Positions 1 through 4,425 of a DNA stretch of 5,032 nt are shown here, piece by piece (position 1 is the first letter of the stretch; each line of letters begins with the position of its first letter). The position numbers were made by a program, and so were the translations under genes. Below the pieces are notes generated by a model. It had not been told where the DNA came from. It did not search any database and saw only the letters and a program-made list of their open reading frames with translations. The stretch spans positions 1 to 5,032 of the forward strand of contig JAKLPX010000146.1 of assembly GCA_022013635.1 (NCBI GenBank). The letters run 5' to 3'. Source of the DNA: Candidatus Delongbacteria bacterium. GTDB lineage: Bacteria > UBA4055.

Positions 1-424
1 CAAGATTGTTTTCCGCATCTAGCCATTTTACTATTACATCTCTTTTATCAGGGAATTTTGTGTTATCTTTATAAACTTCTTCAATAAATACATCAAAAGC
101 CTCCTCTTTTTCAGGATATTTATTAGTTCTGTACCATTCTCCTAAAGCTTTTATATCAATCGGTCTTTGTTTAACAGAGTGTTTTCGGCTATACTCCCAT
201 ATCGCTTTACTTTCGTTCGTTGGAGAGTAAACAGGATCTTCAAAAAGTTCTGTTTTATAGTGAAAATCATCATCGTACATTTCCCAATCTAAATCTTTTT
301 CCTCCAAAATCAGATCAGGCATTATTTCTTCTAGAACATCAATCAGTTTCTGAGAATTAAATAATTCAGAATTTTCATAATGAAGTGAGCCTATAACATA
401 TAAAATTGTTGAGTTTTTATTCAT
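1..424 (-). CDS. Partial hypothetical protein, possible TraB/TIKI-like fold (N-terminal 141 residues)
   Basis: This frame is open from an ATG at 424 to the window edge, so the C-terminus is missing. The start is well supported: an AAAGGA Shine-Dalgarno sequence lies just before the ATG, and the stop of the upstream membrane-protein gene is 8 bases away, so the two are probably co-transcribed. The N-terminus reads a beta strand followed by GSLH (residues 12-15), then a helix and PDLILEE around residues 36-42. A later AIWEYSRKH helix is followed by a strand with RPIDIKALGEW. The order strand-GxxH, helix, PDxxxxE, helix, strand with Asp resembles the TIKI/TraB/GumN superfamily, some members of which are metal-dependent peptidases or heme-binding proteins. 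No signal peptide is visible, so it is probably cytoplasmic. The family assignment is from motif order only and is tentative; that the gene is real is much more certain. Confidence 0.7.
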   Translation of the reverse strand, partial: MNKNSTILYVIGSLHYENSELFNSQKLIDVLEEIMPDLILEEKDLDWEMYDDDFHYKTELFEDPVYSPTNESKAIWEYSRKHSVKQRPIDIKALGEWYRTNKYPEKEEAFDVFIEEVYKDNTKFPDKRDVIVKWLDAENNL

Positions 425-431
425 TTTCCTT

Positions 432-483
432 TCTACCAAAAATAATTATAAACGAACCAGCCTATAGCATAAACTACAGGGAA
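432..483. repeat. Copy 1 of a 52-bp direct repeat (other copy 2248-2299)
   Basis: This is the end of the intact membrane-protein gene. It is 46 of 52 bases identical, in the same orientation, to 2248-2299. The two copies flank the membrane-protein gene and the HEPN-MNT pair, about 1.8 kb apart. The divergence pattern is that of paralogous coding sequence, so this is not a recent target-site duplication. It could still support homologous recombination that deletes the intervening genes. Confidence 0.8.
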
Positions 484-1068
484 CATGAGGATCAGCATCG
501 GAATAAGCATTTTTCTTACTGACGATTCTGATCTTTGCGGCCAGTTTTCAAGTCTGAACGCGAACTCTGTTCCTTTTTCTTTTGACCAGCATAAATTCCA
601 GAACAGACCTGCTGTTAATACTATGCCACTTGAAATTATCACATTCGTGAACCATGTTGTAGGGTAATATCCGTCTTTGAAATAAATATAAGCGTCATAA
701 GCCCAGCACGGTACTAGAAAGAAAATTATAGCCGTAAATAATTTGATATTGAACTTCTTTTTACTCACAGCCTGATAGAATATTCCCGCCGTCCATGGAG
801 ATATCACATAAGTTAAAACTGAGATAAGGATAGAATCGGGATAATCCCAGGTCGGGTCGCCTGAATACGGAGCGATTATTGTTATGCAGGTTGTTGCTAT
901 GAAGAATGTTATCAGTTTCCATGGTTCGAACAAAAATTTCCAATAGCTTTTATGTAAGAATTCATAATCGTTCTTATTCTTTTTAACTATAGCAGTCGCA
1001 AGCAATAGCAAGATCACCCAAGTAGAGAAATAGGTTTGCATGAAAATATCTGAGTATAGGAAGTTCAT
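433..1068 (-). CDS. Unrecognised six-helix integral membrane protein (211 aa)
   Basis: I do not recognise the family. Hydrophobic segments lie at about residues 11-28, 50-67, 78-100, 108-128, 138-160 and 187-208, giving about six membrane helices. The loops carry distinctive aromatic and acidic motifs that could be family signatures: APYSGDPTWDYPDS (66-79) and VPCWAYDAYIYFKDGYYPTTW (119-139). A positively charged loop (KKNKND) follows the first helix. The ATG at 1068 is preceded by a weak GGTAAG site. It lies 63 bases after the HEPN gene stop, and in that gap a poor TTGAAT-17 nt-TTTTAT promoter (1123 to 1095) could start transcription; otherwise it is read through from the HEPN-MNT genes. The stop is 8 bases before the next gene's ATG. 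The last 16 codons plus stop recur as a degraded copy at 2249-2299, so the gene once had a paralogue next to S1. Transport, sensing or immunity roles are all possible; none is supported. Confidence 0.8.
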   Translation of the reverse strand: MNFLYSDIFMQTYFSTWVILLLLATAIVKKNKNDYEFLHKSYWKFLFEPWKLITFFIATTCITIIAPYSGDPTWDYPDSILISVLTYVISPWTAGIFYQAVSKKKFNIKLFTAIIFFLVPCWAYDAYIYFKDGYYPTTWFTNVIISSGIVLTAGLFWNLCWSKEKGTEFAFRLENWPQRSESSVRKMLIPMLILMFPVVYAIGWFVYNYFW

Positions 1069-1131
1069 TTTCTTACCACAATCAGTACGAAATAATAAAA
1101 ATTATGACTATACAAAAATTCAACATATTGG

Positions 1132-1590
1132 CTACCTTTCTTTTGAACTATCCAGAAATTCCGGATGTTTAATTTTCAACCAATCAATTACCTGTATTTT
1201 CAAATCGGCAACAAATTCAATAAGTTCATCAGCCTCAGAATCGCTTGCACCTCCTATTGAGTCGTATTTAACTTTGTTTCTTTTTGATCTGCAGCTATTG
1301 AGATAATCGGAATCATCTTCTTTCTCTTTACCTAAAATTAATGGAAGAGCCTGAATAGTACGGAAATGCGCAACTGACCTGTCCGGTTTATAGCCTTCTG
1401 AATACAATAGAACCGTACAAAGTTTCAAGGCAGCATTATAAGCTATCCCGAATCTCCAGTCTGACGATAGAATTGTATGTTGAGAGTCCTTTAAATCACG
1501 ATCCACAATTTCAAGTAATTGAGTGATTTCCTGCAGGCTTGTAGTATGTTTTCTCAGCCAGCCGCTACTTTCCCATTCTTTCAATGTCAT
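1132..1590 (-). CDS. HEPN-domain protein, probable toxin partner of the MNT protein (152 aa)
   Basis: This is a small all-helical protein of typical HEPN length. The pattern DWRFGIAYNAALKLCTVLL, then GYKP (about residues 44-70), then HFRTIQALPLIL (75-86), then CRSKRNKVKYDS (100-111) matches HEPN proteins of the SAV_6107-like type. HEPN toxins are usually metal-independent RNases using an R-X4-6-H motif. Here the best match is R104-X4-Y109-D110, with Tyr at the His position, so classical RNase activity is uncertain. I chose the ATG at 1590 over the GTG at 1596 because AAAGGA (1602-1598) is spaced 7 nt from the ATG but only 1 nt from the GTG. The frame overlaps the end of the MNT gene by 26 bases, implying translational coupling. 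In characterised HepT/MntA pairs the nucleotidyltransferase neutralises the HEPN toxin by adenylylating a Tyr near its active site; Y109 would be a candidate target (inference). An inactive HEPN that only helps the MNT bind substrate is the alternative. Confidence 0.82.
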   Translation of the reverse strand: MTLKEWESSGWLRKHTTSLQEITQLLEIVDRDLKDSQHTILSSDWRFGIAYNAALKLCTVLLYSEGYKPDRSVAHFRTIQALPLILGKEKEDDSDYLNSCRSKRNKVKYDSIGGASDSEADELIEFVADLKIQVIDWLKIKHPEFLDSSKER

Positions 1591-2152
1591 CTTCACTTCC
1601 TTTTATCATAATTTTCGGCAACCCTAAAACTCTGGTAATAAAATGATCGTTTTCTTCTCTGCGTTTAATAAATTCTTTAATCGTCACTACATAAGGATTC
1701 ATCTCGCGACCGATTATTGAACAAGGCTCTTTTAATAATCTGCTTAATTCTCTCAAGCTTATATCACCTATCACAAAAATGTCTACATCACTTTCTGACT
1801 TTTCTTCTCCAGCCGATATTGAACCGAAAATAAAAGCGCTTTCTATCAGATCAGATTTAAGCGATCTTTCTAAAACCTGAACTAAGCCGTTGGTTTTTAA
1901 TACAAGATCGTGCAGAACAGGATAAAGAGGATGATTTTTGTTGGCGGAATAGTAAGTTCTGTTACCGTCTTCCCGTTTGAGAATAAGCTCAAATTGAGTG
2001 AGTTTTTGCGCTTCCTGCCTTACAGTGGCTACAGCAAAACCTGAAAGTCTTTGAATCTCTCTTAAATGGTATTCTTTAAGATCCAATCCGAATAAAATCC
2101 TGAAAAACTCGGATCTTACTTTTGAAGAAAATATTTCCGCCAGTATGTTCAT
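1565..2152 (-). CDS. Winged-HTH plus minimal nucleotidyltransferase (MNT) protein, probable antitoxin/autoregulator (195 aa)
   Basis: Residues about 1-70 form a winged helix-turn-helix: LREIQRLSGFAVATVRQEAQ is the recognition region, followed by a wing at REDGNRTYY. Residues about 100-190 are a pol-beta-like minimal nucleotidyltransferase with the signature G110-S111...S121-D122-V-D124-I, in which the two Asp residues bind metal. Then come GREMNPYVVTIKEF and NDHFITRVLGLPKIMI, typical of wHTH-MNT proteins. Expected roles (family knowledge) are nucleotidyl transfer to the partner HEPN protein and DNA binding to repress its own operon. The reading frame stays open to a TTG at 2203, passing an ATG at 2182, but neither has a Shine-Dalgarno site. 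The ATG at 2152 has GGAG four bases upstream and begins directly with MNILAEIFSSKVR, the usual N-terminus of such wHTH domains, so I use it. The upstream extension coincides with two 21-bp direct repeats better read as operator DNA. The 3' end overlaps the HEPN gene. Confidence 0.88.
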   Translation of the reverse strand: MNILAEIFSSKVRSEFFRILFGLDLKEYHLREIQRLSGFAVATVRQEAQKLTQFELILKREDGNRTYYSANKNHPLYPVLHDLVLKTNGLVQVLERSLKSDLIESAFIFGSISAGEEKSESDVDIFVIGDISLRELSRLLKEPCSIIGREMNPYVVTIKEFIKRREENDHFITRVLGLPKIMIKGSEDDIERMGK

Positions 2153-2162
2153 CTTTCTCCGT

Positions 2163-2203
2163 TGTTCGCTTATACCATACATTTGTTCGGTTATAGCATA
2201 CAA
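2163..2203. promoter_or_regulatory. Two 21-bp-spaced direct repeats, probable operator of the HEPN-MNT operon
   Basis: Two 20-base units, 2163-2182 and 2184-2203, match at 17 of 20 positions. They share the plus-strand pattern TGTTCGsTTATAsCATACA (s = C or G). Centre-to-centre spacing is 21 bp, two helical turns, so two bound proteins would sit on the same DNA face. They lie between the -35-like TTGACA and the MNT start codon, the usual place for an autorepressor, and the MNT protein has its own winged HTH. Read as codons they would encode MYAITEQ-MYGISEQ, but two of the three differences change second codon positions, so they do not look like a conserved peptide repeat. Binding is inferred. 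Confidence 0.55.
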
Positions 2204-2230
2204 TAAAATTTACAGAAGTTTTTTTGTCAA
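2202..2230 (-). promoter_or_regulatory. Candidate promoter of the MNT-HEPN operon
   Basis: On the minus strand TTGACA (2230-2225) is a perfect -35 consensus. Seventeen bases later comes TTTATT (2207-2202), a 4 of 6 match to the -10 consensus. Transcription would begin close to 2195, inside the first 21-bp repeat, about 40 bases before the chosen MNT start. The -35 is convincing, the -10 is weak, and the sigma-factor preference of this organism is unknown. Confidence 0.4.
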
Positions 2231-2248
2231 GTCAAGCAATTTTTTCCT

Positions 2249-2299
2249 CTACCAATAATAATTATAAACGAACCAGCCTGCCGCATAAACGACGGGGAA
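2249..2299 (-). pseudogene. 3' relic of a paralogue of the six-helix membrane-protein gene (17 codons)
   Basis: On the minus strand this segment encodes FPVVYAAGWFVYNYYW followed by TAG, against FPVVYAIGWFVYNYFW and TAG at the end of the gene at 433-1068. The 52-base alignment (432-483 with 2248-2299) has six mismatches. Three are silent third-position changes and the others make I-to-A and F-to-Y changes, so the copy diverged as a coding gene before it was truncated. An in-frame TGA lies immediately upstream (2302-2300), where similarity stops abruptly, and no start is available. After the TAG comes a purine-rich GAGGAAAAAA resembling the ribosome site that follows the intact gene. It therefore looks like the leftover end of a second membrane-protein gene plus the ribosome site of the gene after it, not a chance match. 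Confidence 0.8.
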
Positions 2300-2349
2300 T
2301 CAGTCTTACACAAATTAAAGAATATAAAGTTGATTTGCAATCGAAAATA

Positions 2350-2383
2350 AGAAATAAAAAAGGCGATCAATTGACCACCTTTT
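2350..2383 (-). terminator. Rho-independent terminator of the S1 gene
   Basis: On the minus strand an A-rich arm plus GGTGGTC pairs with GATCGCC plus a U-rich arm around an AATT loop, and a T6 run with further T-rich sequence follows (2361-2351). Read as minus-strand RNA the stem is continuous with two G-U wobbles; on the plus strand the same positions would be C/A mismatches. The structure is therefore specific to transcripts from S1. It starts about 20 bases after the S1 stop codon. Confidence 0.75.
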
Positions 2384-2404
2384 ATTATAATGAAATACTA
2401 AAAC

Positions 2405-4225
2405 TTATTCTGCTGCAGGTGCTTCGTCCGCAGGTTTTTCCGCTGCCGGTTCTTCAACCGCTGCCGGTTCTTCAACTACTGCCGGTTCTTCAACCGCTGC
2501 CGGTTCTTCAACTACTGCCGGTTCTTCAACCGCTGCAGGTTTTTCTGCCGCAGGTTCAGCATTTACAACATTAGCTTCTATATCTTTCTTTGAAGCCATT
2601 ACATCACTTTTCATTATGACTTTTCTTAAATCTTTATTGAATGAGTCAACCGTTAAGTCGAGTTCCTGTCCTTCGTTTACACCGTTGAAATTATGGATCA
2701 TATTCCTGGGTGCGAAACCTTCTATTTCAGGATTGTCAAGTTCGACGATTAAGCCTTTATCAATCCTTTTTATAACTTTGCATTTGGCTTTATAACCTTC
2801 AATAAGTATCTTTTCGTACTCAACCCACGGGTCTTCCAAGGTTTGTTTATGACCCAAAGATATCCTTCTTTCTTCTTTATTGATATCGAGAACTATAACT
2901 TCTATTTCCTCATTCTTTTTAGCGACTTCTTTAGGATGTTTTAATTTCCTTGTCCAAGAAAGATCGCTTATATGAACCAGCCCGTCAATACCGTCCTCAA
3001 GTTCGACAAATGCACCGAATTGAGTTAAGCTTCTTACTATACCTTTATGCTTAGTGCCTACGGGATATTTCTTTTCGATGATTGCCCAAGGATCCGGCTC
3101 TAATTGTTTAAGTCCTAGAGAAATTTTCTTTTCATCTTTTTTAATATTTAAAACAACCGCATCTATCACATCGCCGAGGTGAAGATATGCGGACGGATGC
3201 TTAACATGCCGAACCCAGCTCATTTCAGAAACATGGATCAATCCTTCAATGCCTTTTTCGATTTCTATAAATGCACCGTAATCTGTTATGCTGACAACCT
3301 TACCGAGAACTTTGCATCCTTCCGGAAATCTTGTTTCGATTCCGTCCCAAGGATGAGGAGTAAGCTGTTTCAGACCTGCCGATACTCTTTTTTTACCGTA
3401 ATCAATATCCAATATTTGGATATTAATGATTTCGTCCAATTTACAGATTTCGCTCGGATGATTTACCCTGCCCCAAGAAAGATCTGTGATGTAAATCAAA
3501 CCGTCAAGACCGTTGATATCAACGAAAACGCCGAAATCGGTAATATTCTTAACGATAGCTTCTTTTACATCTCCGACTTGAAGTTCTTTCAATGTCTCGT
3601 CTTTTCTTTGATTCAAATCCTTTTCAAGGATGATTTTTCTTGAAAGAACAATGTTTTTTCTCAATTCGTTAAGTTTAACTATCTTGAACTCCATTGTCTG
3701 TCCGATAAGAGCGTCAAAGTCTCTGATAGGATACACATCAATCTGCGATCCTGGTAAAAATGCTTCAATTCCGAATAGGTCAACTACGATACCGCCTTTA
3801 ACTCTTCTTATGCACTTACCCTGAACAATTGTCTGTTCTTCGTAAACTTTTTGAACCTGTTCCCAAACCATCATGAAATCAGCTTTCCTTTTTGAAAGCT
3901 CAAGATTTCCGCCGCTGCTTTCAACGGATTCTAAAAATACGCTGATTGTATCGCCTCTGTTCAATGATTTGATGTCGTCGAATTCGTCCAACGGAATCAA
4001 ACCTTCGCTTTTGAAACCGATGTCAACCGCTACCCCTGTAGGTCCTATGTTGACGATTTTACCTTCTATGATTTCGCCTTCCTTGATTTCTGTCAGCGAT
4101 GAATCATACATTGCCAGCATTTCATTTTTTTGGGTTTCTGAATATTCGTCTTCTTCCAGATCCTCAATATTATCAACCCACACTTCTTCTTGTTCCGTCA
4201 CGGAACTGTTTTTTGTTTCGGTCAT
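2405..4225 (-). CDS. rpsA: 30S ribosomal protein S1, six S1 domains plus an acidic repeat tail (606 aa)
   Basis: S1 binds mRNA on the 30S subunit and helps load it for translation. Six S1/OB-fold domains are visible at about residues 50-112, 132-197, 216-286, 302-373, 389-460 and 474-540. The first two have the ribosome-docking look of S1 (VDIGFKSEGLIP; GIEAFLPGSQIDVYPIRD). Domains 3-5 carry the classic GVFVDINGLDGLIYITDLSWGR and GAFVELEDGIDGLVHISDLSW style motifs, each ending in a GLKQL or GHKQ element before HPW/DPW. Length and domain order match S1 of the Bacteroidota/Chlorobiota/Ignavibacteriota group. The acidic leader (residues 1-48) fits that group. The tail (about 555-606) is an Ala/Pro/Glu/Val low-complexity repeat, probably disordered. 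The ATG at 4225 is preceded by AGGAGGT eight bases upstream, an unambiguous start. The gene has its own promoter and terminator, so it is probably a single-gene transcript. Confidence 0.97.
   Translation of the reverse strand: MTETKNSSVTEQEEVWVDNIEDLEEDEYSETQKNEMLAMYDSSLTEIKEGEIIEGKIVNIGPTGVAVDIGFKSEGLIPLDEFDDIKSLNRGDTISVFLESVESSGGNLELSKRKADFMMVWEQVQKVYEEQTIVQGKCIRRVKGGIVVDLFGIEAFLPGSQIDVYPIRDFDALIGQTMEFKIVKLNELRKNIVLSRKIILEKDLNQRKDETLKELQVGDVKEAIVKNITDFGVFVDINGLDGLIYITDLSWGRVNHPSEICKLDEIINIQILDIDYGKKRVSAGLKQLTPHPWDGIETRFPEGCKVLGKVVSITDYGAFIEIEKGIEGLIHVSEMSWVRHVKHPSAYLHLGDVIDAVVLNIKKDEKKISLGLKQLEPDPWAIIEKKYPVGTKHKGIVRSLTQFGAFVELEDGIDGLVHISDLSWTRKLKHPKEVAKKNEEIEVIVLDINKEERRISLGHKQTLEDPWVEYEKILIEGYKAKCKVIKRIDKGLIVELDNPEIEGFAPRNMIHNFNGVNEGQELDLTVDSFNKDLRKVIMKSDVMASKKDIEANVVNAEPAAEKPAAVEEPAVVEEPAAVEEPAVVEEPAAVEEPAAEKPADEAPAAE
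2448..2537. repeat. Five 18-bp tandem repeats in the S1 tail, alternating in two types
   Basis: The units start at 2448, 2466, 2484, 2502 and 2520. They alternate between GGTTCTTCAACCGCTGCC (type A) and GGTTCTTCAACTACTGCC (type B) in the order A-B-A-B-A, with one base changed in the last. The higher-order unit is therefore 36 bp. On the coding (minus) strand each encodes EEPAAV or EEPAVV. The unit length is a multiple of three, so copy-number changes keep the S1 frame intact. Confidence 0.95.
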
Positions 4226-4233
4226 TAAATGTT

Positions 4234-4240
4234 ACCTCCT
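4234..4240 (-). promoter_or_regulatory. Strong Shine-Dalgarno site of rpsA (AGGAGGT)
   Basis: The minus strand reads AGGAGGT, eight bases before the S1 ATG. It is a full match to the anti-Shine-Dalgarno core. It fixes the start and shows that this organism uses Shine-Dalgarno initiation, at least for this gene, which is unlike most Bacteroidia. Confidence 0.9.
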
Positions 4241-4256
4241 GAATTTGAACGGACTA

Positions 4257-4269
4257 CCGGTACTACCGG
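4257..4269. promoter_or_regulatory. Perfect 13-bp palindrome in the rpsA leader
   Basis: CCGGTA, one central base, TACCGG form a perfect inverted repeat about 32 bases upstream of the S1 start and downstream of its -10 box. On the minus strand the same region also reads as a tandem of CCGGTAGT. The single-base centre precludes a hairpin with all six pairs, so if functional it is more likely a DNA operator for a dimer than an RNA stem. It may be chance. Confidence 0.25.
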
Positions 4270-4294
4270 AATATGCGCCGTTTCGGAATTGCGG

Positions 4295-4323
4295 AATATA
4301 TATGTATCATATTATAAAGTCAA
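4295..4323 (-). promoter_or_regulatory. Promoter of rpsA, sigma70-like
   Basis: On the minus strand TTGACT (4323-4318) is followed after exactly 17 bases by TATATT (4300-4295). Each box matches five of six consensus bases with optimal spacing. Transcription would start near 4288, giving a leader of about 63 bases that contains the CCGGTA palindrome and the Shine-Dalgarno site. A TATAAT lies directly after the -35 but is too close to it to pair with it. Confidence 0.6.
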
Positions 4324-4362
4324 GAAAAGTTTTAATGATAAACAAATTTCAAAAAATGATAC

Positions 4363-4393
4363 TTGCGAAAAGCAAAATTATTTATTATTTTTG
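4363..4393 (+). promoter_or_regulatory. Candidate promoter of the M23 peptidase gene, Bacteroidota-type
   Basis: TATTTTTG (4386-4393) is an exact match to the TAnnTTTG -7 motif described for the Bacteroidota primary sigma factor. A TTG (4363-4365) lies 20 bases upstream, the spacing expected for the -33 TTG element. Transcription would start near 4400, about 25 bases before the inferred start codon at 4426. In an AT-rich region such matches can arise by chance. Confidence 0.4.
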
Positions 4394-4425
4394 AGTTGTT
4401 GGTTTAAGTAATTGTAGGATTCGAA

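Larger units (their letters stand above)
2204..2404. other. Intergenic region between the HEPN-MNT module and S1
   Basis: This 201-base gap contains, from the S1 side, the S1 terminator (about 2350-2383), a featureless AT-rich stretch (2303-2349), the membrane-gene relic (2249-2299) and the module's -35-like box (2225-2230). The relic stop is followed by a Shine-Dalgarno-like GAGGAAAAAA and a TTG that opens only a nine-codon frame, too short to call a gene. Confidence 0.6.

Noticed and set aside
485..1306. Plus-strand open frames (485-667 and 1040-1306) and a second minus-strand frame (761-943) over the membrane-protein and HEPN genes
   Set aside because: They overlap genes with better coding character and have no ribosome site or family resemblance.
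2204..2241. Tiny TTG-initiated frame after the relic's GAGGAAAAAA site
   Set aside because: It has only nine codons before a TAA and overlaps the module's promoter; it is at most a remnant of an old downstream gene start.
432..2299. Composite transposon or insertion sequence bounded by the 52-bp direct repeats
   Set aside because: No transposase or terminal inverted repeats are present, and the repeats differ in a coding-like pattern, so they are old paralogous gene ends rather than mobile-element termini.
2448..2537. CRISPR-like regular repeats
   Set aside because: The 18-bp units are contiguous with no spacers and lie in frame within the S1 coding sequence.
2224..2574. Plus-strand open frame with Pro-Leu-Val-Leu-Gln repeats
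   Set aside because: It is the antisense reading of the S1 tail repeats and the intergenic region; its repeats are explained by the minus-strand EEPAxV codons.
4311..4316. TATAAT on the minus strand as the rpsA -10 box
   Set aside because: It directly follows the TTGACT -35 and no other -35 is found at a proper distance upstream; TATATT at 4300-4295 has the correct 17-base spacing.
3179..4411. Several plus-strand open frames opposite S1
   Set aside because: They lie antisense to a well-conserved S1 gene, have no ribosome sites or recognisable domains, and have shadow-like composition.
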